64,000 nt of DNA, taken from NCBI RefSeq assembly GCF_003935375.1, contig NZ_RHQM01000015.1, forward strand, positions 82,070-146,069. The letters run 5' to 3'. The position numbers and the translations under genes were made by a program. Within the stretch, counting starts at the first letter, position 1, and the number at the start of each line of letters is the position of its first letter. The notes beneath the pieces are model-generated. The model made no database searches. It was given only the letters and a program-made list of their open reading frames with translations, and was not told the origin of the DNA. Source of the stretch: Stutzerimonas xanthomarina. Lineage in GTDB: Bacteria > Pseudomonadota > Gammaproteobacteria > Pseudomonadales > Pseudomonadaceae. Shown here piece by piece: positions 19,687-28,308 of this stretch.

Positions 19687-21623
19687 CACTGACGCAAATC
19701 GATAGCCGGTGCGGGCTCGCCCCGTCCGTCGAACAGCTGCGCGGGATTCGCCGGCAGGATGCTCGGGCTGGCCGAATCCGTTTCGATGACGCGAATATCG
19801 CTGTATTTCTTCCCGGAAAGAGCCGCCAGGCCGGCACGGTCGCGAATGACCGTAGGTCGCAGAAACACCATCAGGTTGCGTTTGACGTGGGTTTCCTGAG
19901 TCGAGCGGAATAGGGCACCCAGAAACGGAATGTCTCCGAGTAGCGGCACCTTGGCGTTGGTGCGGGTGACGTCGTCCTGAATCAGGCCGCCAAGCACGAT
20001 GACCTGTCCATCTTCGGCAAGGATGGTGCTTTTGATGGCGCGCTTGTTGGTCACCAGGTCCACCGCCTGGGCCGTCAGGCTGGCGCTGGGCGCGATCGAG
20101 GAGATCTCCTGCTCGATCTGCAGGCGTAGCGTGGCGCCTTCGTTGATGTGCGGAGTCACCTTGAGGGTCACCCCGATGTCCTGGCGCTCGATGGTGGTGA
20201 AGGGGTTGTTCGCGCCCGCCGCATCGGTGGTGTAGGAGCCCGTCTGGAACGGGACGTTCTGGCCGACAAGAATCTCGGCTTCCTGGTTATCCAGCGTCAG
20301 CAGGCTCGGCGTCGACAGCAGATTGCTCTTGCTGTTGGACGACAGTGCGGTAATCAGCGCGCCGAAACTGCGAGTTCCAACGCCGATGATCGCGCCGTCG
20401 GGCAGGTTCTCCGGGATCTCGTTCTCGTTGATGGCATTGAGCACGCTGCCGACCGAAATACCGGTGTTGCCAAAGCTGACGCCACCGGCTCCACCAGTGC
20501 CTCCGCGCGCGTCGACCGCCCATTGCACGCCGAGGGCGTCAGTGATGTCGCCGGAAACCTCGACGATAGCCGCTTCGACCATGACCTGCGCACGGGGAAC
20601 ATCCAGCTGGCGAACGATGCTTTCCAGAGTGCCGATCAGCTCTGGATCAGCGAGAAGGACCAGCGCGTTCAGGCTTTCGTCGGCGCGGATCAGGATGTTC
20701 TGCGGCCGGGCAGAGGTGGCGGATTCGCCGCTTTCGGGGTTTTTCAGACCTTCGGAAATATCACCCAGGGTCTCGGCCAGGGATTTCGCATCGTTGTGGC
20801 GCAAACGGATAACGCGCGTGTTGGCCGAACGCGTGGTTGGCGTGTCGAGCGATTGGGCCAGTGCCGCCAGCTTGCCTCGGGCCTCGCTGGGGCCAATGAA
20901 GATCAATCGGTTGGTGCGTGAATCGGCGATGATCTGCACGCCGGAGGTGGTTTTCGCATCACCGCGCATCAGCGAGTTGCGCAGCACTTCAGCGATATCC
21001 ATCGCCCAGCCGTGCTGCAGATTGAGCACGGCGTAATCGTTGCTCTCAGCACGATCGAGCTGGCGCACCAGGTCCTCAATGCGCGCGATATTGGCGCTGC
21101 GATCACTGATGATCAGTGCATTGGCCGACGACACCGCAGCAAGATGGCCGAACTGCGGGACAAGCGGGCGGATCAGGGGTATCAGTTCGGCCGCGGAAGT
21201 GTGCTGCACCTGGATCACCCGTGTTTCCAATTGGTCGCCGCCGGTAGGCCCGCTGCCCGCTTCGGCCTTGGCCTCTGCATTCGGAACTACTCGGGCGACA
21301 TCGCCCTGGGTCAGCACGCTGAACCCGTGCGTCGCCATGACCGAGAGGAACAGCTGATACACCTCGCTCAGCGACAGTGTGGCATTGGATACCACGCTGA
21401 CTTGCCCCTTCACTCGCGGATCGACGATGAACGTCTGTCCGCTGAGCTGGCTGATCTGATCGATGAAGGCGCGGATATCCGCGTCCTTGAGATTGATGGT
21501 CCAGCCGTCCTGTTGATTGGGGCTTGGCTCGATACCGGGTTCGACGGCAAGCAAAGGCAGAGGAGCGGCCAGCAGGCCGGTGGCGAGCAGGGCAAGCAAC
21601 GGGCGCGAAAAAGGCTTCGGCAT
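19686..21623 (-). CDS. gspD: Type II secretion system secretin GspD (XcpQ)
   Basis: This is the outer-membrane channel of the type II secretion system. The 645 residues show a signal peptide (1-26, cleavage near LLAVEP) and the N0 domain (QDGWTINLKDADIRAFIDQIS). Three N1-N3 repeats include ALIISDRSANIARIEDLVRQLD and NALVLLADPELIGTLESIVRQLD. The secretin domain ends in VPLLGDIPFLGALFR and KRNLMVFLRPTVI, and a 45-residue tail follows. It starts three bases after gspC ends. Components E to M are not in the neighbouring sequence. Confidence 0.95.
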   Translation of the reverse strand: MPKPFSRPLLALLATGLLAAPLPLLAVEPGIEPSPNQQDGWTINLKDADIRAFIDQISQLSGQTFIVDPRVKGQVSVVSNATLSLSEVYQLFLSVMATHGFSVLTQGDVARVVPNAEAKAEAGSGPTGGDQLETRVIQVQHTSAAELIPLIRPLVPQFGHLAAVSSANALIISDRSANIARIEDLVRQLDRAESNDYAVLNLQHGWAMDIAEVLRNSLMRGDAKTTSGVQIIADSRTNRLIFIGPSEARGKLAALAQSLDTPTTRSANTRVIRLRHNDAKSLAETLGDISEGLKNPESGESATSARPQNILIRADESLNALVLLADPELIGTLESIVRQLDVPRAQVMVEAAIVEVSGDITDALGVQWAVDARGGTGGAGGVSFGNTGISVGSVLNAINENEIPENLPDGAIIGVGTRSFGALITALSSNSKSNLLSTPSLLTLDNQEAEILVGQNVPFQTGSYTTDAAGANNPFTTIERQDIGVTLKVTPHINEGATLRLQIEQEISSIAPSASLTAQAVDLVTNKRAIKSTILAEDGQVIVLGGLIQDDVTRTNAKVPLLGDIPFLGALFRSTQETHVKRNLMVFLRPTVIRDRAGLAALSGKKYSDIRVIETDSASPSILPANPAQLFDGRGEPAPAIDLRQ

Positions 21624-21626
21624 CGG

Positions 21627-22271
21627 TCAATTGTCTTCCGTGGGCTGATCGTTGGCGGGGGCGGCATCGGGTTGGTTGACGGCTTCTTCCAGCTGCTGAC
21701 GCAAGGCGTCCATCTGCTGCTGCATCAGCTGCGTCTCCTCGTCCGGTGGCTCGGCATAGGGTGGTTGATCCTGATAGGGCGCTTCGGTCATCTCCTCGGG
21801 AATGTAGCTAGGCGAGCGTACCTGAGGAAAATGCAGCACTTCGACGGCGCCGTTGCGCGCCAGCTCCACGCGATCAGGGTAGACCTGATGCAGACTGACG
21901 CCACGGGCTAGCTCTTCGCCCTGCCAGTAGAGCCGTGGCGGCTGCCCGTCGACTTGAACAATGGCGCTGGAGCGCTGCGGATCCATGTGCACGAAGCTGC
22001 CGCGCAGGGTAAAGCCGCTGGCAGCCGCGGTGGGCGCGTCGGAGTCGGAAGGGGCCGCCGAGCCGAACAGTATTTCCAGCCGCTGCATATCGGGCTGACC
22101 CAGATTGCCGGCTTGTTGTTCATAGACGTCGGTGGGGGTAGGGGCGCGAGACAGGTTCATCCATTGCTCGATCTGCATCGCGAGGTAGAGCGCGAACACG
22201 CAGAGCAGCACGGTACTGATGATGAGTGGGACGTAGCGGCGGTAGTTGTCCAGTTTTCCCGGCAGTGGCAA
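21627..22271 (-). CDS. gspC: Type II secretion system inner-membrane protein GspC (XcpP)
   Basis: GspC links the inner-membrane platform to the secretin. This 214-residue protein has a short cytoplasmic N-terminus, one membrane helix (about 14-32, VPLIISTVLLCVFALYLAM) and the homology region (FTLRGSFVHMDPQRSSAIVQVDGQPP, about 88-150). A C-terminal coiled coil (ETQLMQQQMDALRQQLEEAV) replaces the PDZ domain, as in XcpP of Pseudomonas. The start codon is TTG, supported by GGAG eight bases upstream. It lies directly upstream of gspD. Confidence 0.92.
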   Translation of the reverse strand: MPLPGKLDNYRRYVPLIISTVLLCVFALYLAMQIEQWMNLSRAPTPTDVYEQQAGNLGQPDMQRLEILFGSAAPSDSDAPTAAASGFTLRGSFVHMDPQRSSAIVQVDGQPPRLYWQGEELARGVSLHQVYPDRVELARNGAVEVLHFPQVRSPSYIPEEMTEAPYQDQPPYAEPPDEETQLMQQQMDALRQQLEEAVNQPDAAPANDQPTEDN

Positions 22272-22479
22272 GCGAAATACTCCGTGGCGCTTTTGTTGTT
22301 CGGTTCCCTAGTACGCGGGTTGCCTCTGTCAGGCGATACAGCACTTTTAGAACACTTTCGCGGAGGCCGCAGCGAATTTACAGGTGCTCTTGGCGAATCG
22401 ATGGTGCGGGACCAAGGTTACAAAGTGACGCGGCAGCTCCTGTTGACCACGGTTCCATAAAAAAAATTCAATGTTATTG

Positions 22480-22508
22480 TTGACTTAGCGTAGGGGGCTG
22501 AGTAAATT
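22480..22508 (+). promoter_or_regulatory. Sigma-70 promoter of the tRNA-Val/tRNA-Asp operon
   Basis: TTGACT and TAAATT are 17 bases apart, a near-consensus promoter. They are followed by the GC-rich stretch GCGCGCC, typical of stringently controlled stable-RNA promoters. The first tRNA begins about 20 bases downstream. Confidence 0.75.
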
Positions 22509-22528
22509 GCGCGCCTCGCAAGGCGATC

Positions 22529-22604
22529 GGCTGATTAGCTCAGCTGGGAGAGCACCTGCATCACACGCAGGGGGTCGGCGGTTCGATCCCGTCATCAGCC
22601 ACCA
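22529..22604 (+). tRNA. tRNA-Val (anticodon CAC)
   Basis: The 76-base gene folds as a full cloverleaf. The acceptor GGCTGAT pairs with ATCAGCC, the D arm is GCTC/GAGC, the anticodon stem is CCTGC/GCAGG, the T loop is GTTCGATC, and CCA is encoded. The seven-base anticodon loop at 22560-22566 reads ATCACAC, so bases 22562-22564 give CAC, reading GUG (valine). Many bacteria read valine with UAC and GAC only, so this is an extra isoacceptor or a variant of the GAC gene. Confidence 0.9.
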
Positions 22605-22641
22605 ACCTTTGTGAGATTTCGGACGAAAGTCCGGCCGACGC

Positions 22642-22718
22642 GCAGCGGTAGTTCAGTCGGTTAGAATACCGGCCTGTCACGCCGGGGGTCGCGGGTTCGA
22701 GTCCCGTCCGCTGCGCCA
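22642..22718 (+). tRNA. tRNA-Asp (anticodon GTC)
   Basis: This is a 77-base cloverleaf with acceptor GCAGCGG/CCGCTGC, discriminator G and encoded CCA. The anticodon stem is CCGGC/GCCGG around the loop CTGTCAC, giving anticodon GTC. It lies 37 bases after tRNA-Val, sharing its promoter and the terminator at 22760. Confidence 0.97.
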
Positions 22719-22759
22719 TATCCCTCCGCTCACTTCCTTTAGAAGTGATGAGACAAGAG

Positions 22760-22784
22760 AAGCTGCCCAAGGGCAGCTTTTTTT
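22760..22784 (+). terminator. Terminator of the tRNA operon
   Basis: AAGCTGCC pairs with GGCAGCTT around a CAAG loop, and seven T follow. It closes the tRNA-Val/tRNA-Asp transcript. Confidence 0.9.
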
Positions 22785-22860
22785 GTGCCTGTCGAATAGC
22801 GATGTGATTGGTGAACCCTGCACTATCCAATCCCCGTGGGCGACCCGTTTCGGCGGAATC

Positions 22861-23697
22861 CTATGGCCTCTCGCATTTGCCAAACAGCGCGTCGAGCTCC
22901 GCTCCAGAGGCTGCGTTGGCAAAACCATCGAATCGTCCATGCTCGGCGATGGACCGTGCCGCCTGCAGAAAACCGGCCCATGCCGCTCGGGCCAAGGCGC
23001 CGCCGACGCTGATGCGTCTGACGCCTAGGTCGGCGAGGTCCTGCACGGTCAGGTCACTGTTCCAGCCAATCAGTACATTGACCGGCTTTGGCGAGACTGC
23101 CGCGACGACGGCGCTGATCTGCTCGCGGGTTCTCAGGCCTGGCGCATACAGGCAGTCGGCGCCTGCATCGGCATAGGCTCTCAGGCGTGCAAGGGTATCG
23201 TCGAGATCAGGCCGATCGACGAAGAAATTCTCGGCGCGACCGATCAGCAAGGTTTCGCCTCCGGTAGCGTCGATTGCCTCACGCGCCGCGCACATCCGTT
23301 CGGTGGCCTCGGCAAGCTCGCGCAACGGCTCGCGCGGGTCACCTGTGGAGTCCTCGATGGAAATACCCGCGACGCCGGTTCCGACAGCCATGTGCACGCT
23401 TTCGGCCACGCCTTCGGGCGTATCGGCGTAGCCACTCTCGAAATCGGCGTTCACCGGCAGATGGGTGGCTTGGACCATATAGCGCATATGGGCCAGGACC
23501 TCGTCCCGCGGCATCTGTCCGTCGGCGCGGGCGCACGACCAGGCGTAGCCGGAGCTGGTCGTCGCCAGCGCCTTGAAACCGAGACTTGCGAGGACGCTCG
23601 CACTGCCGGCATCCCAGGGGTTGGGCAGGACGAAGCAGCCCGACTGGTGCAGCGCACGAAAAGCGGCACGTTTTTGCGACACACTGGGATGGACCAT
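22861..23697 (-). CDS. Isocitrate lyase/PEP mutase family protein
   Basis: This 278-residue TIM-barrel protein is of the isocitrate lyase/phosphoenolpyruvate mutase superfamily. Conserved parts are FVLPNPWDAGSASVLASLG (about 21-39) and ALATTSSGYAWS (about 42-53). VNADFESGYADTPEGVAESV (about 84-103) carries the metal-binding acidic residues, followed by GISIEDSTG. The K-K-C-G-H active-site loop of true isocitrate lyases is not present, so the carboxyvinyl-carboxyphosphonate/oxaloacetate-hydrolase type is more likely; the substrate is unknown. GGAGGG before 23697 decides the start. It is the first gene after the tRNA pair, on the opposite strand. Confidence 0.85.
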   Translation of the reverse strand: MVHPSVSQKRAAFRALHQSGCFVLPNPWDAGSASVLASLGFKALATTSSGYAWSCARADGQMPRDEVLAHMRYMVQATHLPVNADFESGYADTPEGVAESVHMAVGTGVAGISIEDSTGDPREPLRELAEATERMCAAREAIDATGGETLLIGRAENFFVDRPDLDDTLARLRAYADAGADCLYAPGLRTREQISAVVAAVSPKPVNVLIGWNSDLTVQDLADLGVRRISVGGALARAAWAGFLQAARSIAEHGRFDGFANAASGAELDALFGKCERP

Positions 23698-24044
23698 GAA
23701 CCCTCCTGGTTGGTGAGATGGGTGGGGTACGACACTTTTCGATTCGCCGCAGTGCGTCGTCAAGACTAGATCGGATAGGGCGTGCCGTGGTTTTCAGAAC
23801 ATGCGCTGCAGGGTGCCACAGCGCTACTGAATTTCCCTGTGGGCGACCGTGAAATGTGCCGCCGTGATATCCGCGCTGGGCGCTTCGCTGTGCTAAGACG
23901 TTGCGTGGAGGCTGACGAGGGCGGGGCGGCGCCGGCATCACCCCGTACATGCTCGCCTGACACTCCGTTTGCGCTCGCGTGTCCGGGCTTCTACAACGTA
24001 ACGTGCAGCCACCAACCGCCCGGCAATGCCATAACGAGGATTTG
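23698..24044. other. Intergenic region, 347 bases, no gene seen
   Basis: This stretch separates the divergent PEP-mutase-family and threonine-aldolase genes. It must hold both promoters, but no convincing -35/-10 pair, operator or terminator was recognised. An 87-residue open frame inside it (23782-24045) has no family resemblance. Confidence 0.6.
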
Positions 24045-25091
24045 ATGACGACCGACAAGCAGCAATTTGCCAGCGACAACTATTCCGGCATCTGCCCTGA
24101 AGCCTGGGAAGCCATGGCGAGGGCGAACCAAGGCCACGACAGGGCGTACGGCGACGACCAATGGACAGCCCGCGCGGCTGATCACTTCCGCGCACTGTTC
24201 GAGACCGACTGCGAGGTGTTCTTCGCCTTCAACGGTACGGCGGCCAATTCCCTGGCGTTGTCGTCCCTTTGCCAGAGCTACCACAGCGTGATCTGCGCTG
24301 ACATCGCCCACGTCGAGACGGACGAATGCGGCGCGCCGGAGTTCTTCTCCAACGGCTCCAAGCTGCTGCTCGGCAGGACCGAGCAGGGCAAGCTGACGCC
24401 TGCTGCCATTCGCGAGATCGCGCTGAAGCGCAAGGACATCCATTACCCCAAGCCACGCGTGGTCAGCCTGACCCAGGCCACGGAAGTCGGTACCGTCTAC
24501 CAGCCCGCCGAGCTGCGTGCCATCAGCGACACCTGCAAGGACCTCGGGCTACACCTGCACATGGACGGCGCGCGCTTCGCCAATGCCTGCGCTCACCTTG
24601 GCATGTCGCCCGCCGAACTGAGCTGGAAGGCCGGCGTCGATGTGCTCTGTTTCGGCGGCACCAAGAACGGCATGGCGGTCGGCGAGGCCATCCTGTTCTT
24701 CAATCGCGAACTGGCCACCGATTTCGAGTACCGCTGCAAGCAGGCTGGCCAGCTTGCCTCCAAGATGCGATTTCTGTCGGCACCGTGGGTCGGGCTTCTG
24801 GAAAGCGGCGCCTGGCTGAGATACGCCGAACACGCCAACCGTTGTGCCCAGCTGCTGGCCGAGTTGATTCAACCGTTGCCTGGCGTCGAGTTGATGTTTC
24901 CGGTGCAGGCCAATGGCGTCTTCGTCAGCCTGCCGCCATCGGCACTGGAGGCGCTCAGGAACCGCGGCTGGATGTTCTACACCTTCATCGGCGTCGGCGG
25001 TGCGCGCTTCATGTGCTCATGGGACACCAGCGAAGCGCGGGTACGCCAGCTGGCCGATGACATACGTGCGGCGGTAACCGACGCCCTGTAG
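24045..25091 (+). CDS. Low-specificity L-threonine aldolase
   Basis: This PLP enzyme cleaves threonine or allo-threonine to glycine and acetaldehyde. The 348-residue fold-type I protein begins FASDNYSGICPEAWEAM. It contains FAFNGTAANSLALSSL (about 66-81), HVETDECGAPEFF, the cofactor aspartate in LHMDGARFANA (about 176-186), and the PLP lysine in LCFGGTKNGMAVGEA near residue 207. Comparable length and motifs occur in the LtaE family. GAGGATTTG before the ATG supports the start; an ATG 22 codons earlier is unlikely. It stands alone between two oppositely oriented genes. Confidence 0.88.
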   Translation: MTTDKQQFASDNYSGICPEAWEAMARANQGHDRAYGDDQWTARAADHFRALFETDCEVFFAFNGTAANSLALSSLCQSYHSVICADIAHVETDECGAPEFFSNGSKLLLGRTEQGKLTPAAIREIALKRKDIHYPKPRVVSLTQATEVGTVYQPAELRAISDTCKDLGLHLHMDGARFANACAHLGMSPAELSWKAGVDVLCFGGTKNGMAVGEAILFFNRELATDFEYRCKQAGQLASKMRFLSAPWVGLLESGAWLRYAEHANRCAQLLAELIQPLPGVELMFPVQANGVFVSLPPSALEALRNRGWMFYTFIGVGGARFMCSWDTSEARVRQLADDIRAAVTDAL

Positions 25092-25191
25092 CTGCCGACG
25101 ATGTGCCCGCTCGGGAGGTGGCCTCGGCAATAAGCGGGCAGCGGCTACTGAGCGCGGCTCGTCTGGATAAAATTGCAGCGCTCTCGTGAGG

Positions 25192-26100
25192 CTAGATGCT
25201 GGCTTGCTCGAGCAAGGCGCGGCGGAACGCCTGTGCCACAGGCCCGAGTGGCTCATCCAGCCGGTGCGCCAGGTAGGCTTCGGATTGCACCTCGCTGTTT
25301 CTGCCAAGGTCGGGAATGGCGACGCGCGCCAGCCGCCCTGAAGCCAGATCCTCCTCAACCAGCCATGCCGGGAGCCGTCCCCAGCCGAGTCCGGCGCGAA
25401 TCAGTGCGGCCTTCGCTTCCTGGGTATTCACCCGACAGGTGAAGGGCGACAGAACGCCGAATGAGCGGCCCTCGGAGAGTGGCGTGGGATCGGCAAGCAC
25501 GATCTGCAGATGGCCGGCGAGATCCGGCACGCCGAGTGGCGCACGGCTGCCGAGTTCGGCCAGCGGATGATCGCTGCGTACGACGGCAATCTGCGCAATC
25601 GAGCCAATCGCCTCCAGCGCCAGCCGGGGATTGCGAAAATCCTCGCCGACGATGATCGCGAGCGTGCAGCGCCTTTCATCCAGCGCTGCGATGGGGCCGC
25701 CCAGGGCCTGTGACTCCAGGCGAAAGCTGGTGGAAGGAAATTCGACGCTGACCCGGGTAATGGCGAGCGCCACCGATTCGATCGGAAACAGCGTATCCAC
25801 CACCAGGGTCAGTTCCAGCTCGACACCCGCACCCAGCGCCCGCGCCCGAGCACGCATGGCATCGGCGCGCAGCAGGATGTCGCGTGCGTGGGCCAGCAGT
25901 GCCTGACCTTCCTGAGTAAGGACGGGGCGGTAGCCGCTGCGATCGAACAGCTGCAGGCCCAGTTCCGTCTCCAGATTCGCGATGGCATGGCTGATGGCCG
26001 ATTGCACGCGCAGCAGCCGTGCCGCGCCGGATCGAAAGCTGCCGCTGTCGGCCACAGTTACGAACGTACGAATCTGATCCAGTGTCATGCCATCGAGCAT
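25192..26100 (-). CDS. LysR family transcriptional regulator divergent from wrbA
   Basis: The product has 302 residues with the LysR layout. A winged helix-turn-helix (about 5-62, FRSGAARLLRVQSAISHAI and LETELGLQLFDRSGYRP) and a long substrate-binding-like domain (about 85-300) are present. Several in-frame ATGs exist; the one at 26100 is chosen because GGAG lies six bases before it. It is divergent from wrbA and the MFS gene, with a 13-base T-N11-A dyad in the gap, so it probably controls that pair. Confidence 0.87.
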   Translation of the reverse strand: MLDGMTLDQIRTFVTVADSGSFRSGAARLLRVQSAISHAIANLETELGLQLFDRSGYRPVLTQEGQALLAHARDILLRADAMRARARALGAGVELELTLVVDTLFPIESVALAITRVSVEFPSTSFRLESQALGGPIAALDERRCTLAIIVGEDFRNPRLALEAIGSIAQIAVVRSDHPLAELGSRAPLGVPDLAGHLQIVLADPTPLSEGRSFGVLSPFTCRVNTQEAKAALIRAGLGWGRLPAWLVEEDLASGRLARVAIPDLGRNSEVQSEAYLAHRLDEPLGPVAQAFRRALLEQASI

Positions 26101-26115
26101 GATCTGCTCCATAGA

Positions 26116-26128
26116 TCGAGTTGATCGA
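26116..26128. promoter_or_regulatory. Candidate LysR box between the regulator and wrbA
   Basis: TCGAGTTGATCGA has TCGA half-sites on a 5-base spacer and fits T-N11-A. It lies 16 bases upstream of the regulator's start codon and 74 before wrbA, suiting autoregulation with control of wrbA. Function is inferred. Confidence 0.4.
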
Positions 26129-26201
26129 AATTTAATCACTCCGCGAGAGCGTTTTTAGTCATTAGCCTGGCTCCAGTCAATGCCATCGGAGGACTGCAGC
26201 A

Positions 26202-26828
26202 ATGACGAACGTACTGGTGCTCTATTACTCATCCTATGGGCATGTCGAAGCACTTGCCGATGTCGTCGCCGAGGGCGCACGCGAAGCGGGCGCGTTGGCA
26301 GACGTCAAACGGGTGCCCGAACTCGTTCCGCAAGAGGTTGCGCAGAATGCGGGGTACAAGATGGACCAGCCCGCGGATACGGCGACCGTGGCGGAACTGC
26401 CGAACTACGACGCGATCGTGATCGGCACGCCGACGCGTTTCGGCAACATGGCCGCGCAGATGAAGAACTTCCTCGATCGATGTGGCGGGCTATGGGCCGA
26501 GGACCGGCTGGTCGGCAAGGTGGGCAGCGTGTTCACCTCGACCGGCAGCCAGCACGGGGGCCAGGAGAGCACGATTCTGGCGACGCACACCGTACTGCTT
26601 CATCTGGGGATGGTTGTGGTCGGGCTGCCGTACAGCTTCAAGGGGCAGCTGCGGATGGATGCCATAACCGGTGGCACGCCCTATGGCGCCTCGACACTGG
26701 CCGATGACGGCAGCGGCGGTGACCGCCAGCCGAGCGAAAATGAACTGCAGGGCGCCCGTTACCAGGGCTGGCACGTCGCTCGCGTGGCCGCTGCACTCGC
26801 CGCCAATCCGGTCGGGGTGCCTGAATGA
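26202..26828 (+). CDS. wrbA: NAD(P)H:quinone oxidoreductase, WrbA type
   Basis: WrbA is a tetrameric FMN flavoprotein that reduces quinones by two electrons and so limits redox cycling. The 208-residue protein begins [18 protein letters not shown], the FMN phosphate loop. [22 protein letters not shown] (about 70-91) and [19 protein letters not shown] (about 112-130) complete the flavin site, and LPYSFKGQ lies further on. GGAGGACTGCAGCA precedes the ATG. The MFS gene begins within its stop codon, and the divergent LysR protein is the probable regulator. Confidence 0.93.
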   Translation: MTNVLVLYYSSYGHVEALADVVAEGAREAGALADVKRVPELVPQEVAQNAGYKMDQPADTATVAELPNYDAIVIGTPTRFGNMAAQMKNFLDRCGGLWAEDRLVGKVGSVFTSTGSQHGGQESTILATHTVLLHLGMVVVGLPYSFKGQLRMDAITGGTPYGASTLADDGSGGDRQPSENELQGARYQGWHVARVAAALAANPVGVPE

Positions 26829-28054
26829 ATGCCGCCCGGCCGCTCCGCGCGAGGCTGGTCGTCTGGGTCGTGCTCGGCTGCGGAGTCGTGGCGGCTCTGC
26901 ATTTGGGCAAGGCTGCCATTGCCACACCGTTGCTACAGGCGGACCTTGGGGTCGATCTAGCCGGAGCCGGCTGGCTGACCGGCATATTCGCGGTGCTCGG
27001 CTTGCTCGGGGGAGCGGCGGCCGGTGCGGTGGTGGCGGCAGTCGGAGATCGGCGGGCCCTGCTGTTGGGGCTCGGGGTAACCGCGGTTGCCGGCGTCGCG
27101 GGCGCCGCCGCGCCGTCATTCGCGCTGCTGCTGATTTCCCGGCTGCTGGAAGGACTCGGATTCCTGCTCATCATCGTCGCCGGGCCGGCGATTCTGGAAC
27201 GCCTGACGACCGGCGCTGCGCGGGACAGCGCCTTCTCGCTGTGGAGTTGCTTCATGCCGAGCGGGATGGCGCTGGCCATGGTCGCTGGGCCGCTGTTCCA
27301 GACATGGCAAGGGTTGTGGTGGACGGGTTCGGCGGTGGCGGTAATCGCCGCGATGGCGGTGGGCTGCTGCGTACCCGCTGGCGTTTCGTCTGGCATGCCC
27401 GGACGGCTACTGGGAAATATTCGGCGCGTGCTGTTTTCCCGAGCCAGCGTTTTGCTGGCGGTTGGTTTCGCGCTGTACAGCCTGATGTTCTTCGCTCTGT
27501 TCAGCTTTCTGCCGGTTCTGCTGATGGAGCGTATGGATATCTCATATCGGATTGCGGGGCTGTTGAGCGCACTGGCCAGTGTGGTCAATGTCAGCGGCAA
27601 CCTTGCTGCTGGCTATCTGCTCACGCGCGGCGCCGGGCGTGGTTCGCTGATCCTGTTAGCCAGCGGCGTCATGGGTGCGTCCGGGATAGGTATATTCCTG
27701 GGCTGGTTCGAACCGCAGGCGACCTTCCTGCTGTGCCTGCTGTTTTCAGCCGTGGGTGGGTTGATCCCGGCCACGCTGCTGGCATCCGCACCGTTGGCTG
27801 CGCGGGAGACGTTCCTCGTTCCAATTGCGGTCGGCCTGATGATGCAGGGCAGCAACCTGGGACAACTGCTGGGCCCGGTGGTGGTCGGCGGCGTGACCGC
27901 GGCTTTCGGTTGGAACGCCGCCGGCCCGGTCGTGTTGCTTGCGGCGCTGGCCGCTGGCGTGACTGCGCTTCTTTTGCCAGCAGCACTGCAGCGCAGCGAG
28001 CCGGCGAAGACGGGCAGCCCTGGGCGTTCCAGAAGCGGCGACGTGCAGTGCTGA
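26825..28054 (+). CDS. MFS transporter, drug/metabolite exporter-like
   Basis: This 409-residue major facilitator has twelve predicted helices. The motif A loop between helices 2 and 3 reads [16 protein letters not shown] (about 68-83), and [21 protein letters not shown] is helix 4. The N-terminal half resembles CynX/YeaN-type and sugar-efflux transporters, but the substrate cannot be told. It overlaps wrbA by ATGA, so the quinone reductase and exporter are co-translated. That suggests export of, or protection from, a redox-active compound (inference). Confidence 0.85.
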   Translation: MNAARPLRARLVVWVVLGCGVVAALHLGKAAIATPLLQADLGVDLAGAGWLTGIFAVLGLLGGAAAGAVVAAVGDRRALLLGLGVTAVAGVAGAAAPSFALLLISRLLEGLGFLLIIVAGPAILERLTTGAARDSAFSLWSCFMPSGMALAMVAGPLFQTWQGLWWTGSAVAVIAAMAVGCCVPAGVSSGMPGRLLGNIRRVLFSRASVLLAVGFALYSLMFFALFSFLPVLLMERMDISYRIAGLLSALASVVNVSGNLAAGYLLTRGAGRGSLILLASGVMGASGIGIFLGWFEPQATFLLCLLFSAVGGLIPATLLASAPLAARETFLVPIAVGLMMQGSNLGQLLGPVVVGGVTAAFGWNAAGPVVLLAALAAGVTALLLPAALQRSEPAKTGSPGRSRSGDVQC

Positions 28055-28308
28055 TCCGATATGCGCGGCGAGTCGTCCCTGGATAGCGGGCACCATGGCA
28101 GAACAGATGAGGTGATCCAGCGCCCTGAAAAGGGGCTCGGCTGTGACCGGTGCGTCACATTATGGTGCGCGGTTCCGGGATGGAGGCAGGACTAGAGCTT
28201 GGCGGGTGGCCATGTGCCATCCATGGAGCGTTTCTTGCTGCGCATCGGTTTTCTGCCTTTCCTGCAGACCTCCGGGCGACAGCCTCAGCATTGTCGCGGC
28301 TCCGGGTC

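Noticed and set aside
23782..24045. 87-codon frame between the PEP-mutase-like and threonine aldolase genes
   Set aside because: No ribosome site or family resemblance; it spans the region that should hold two divergent promoters.
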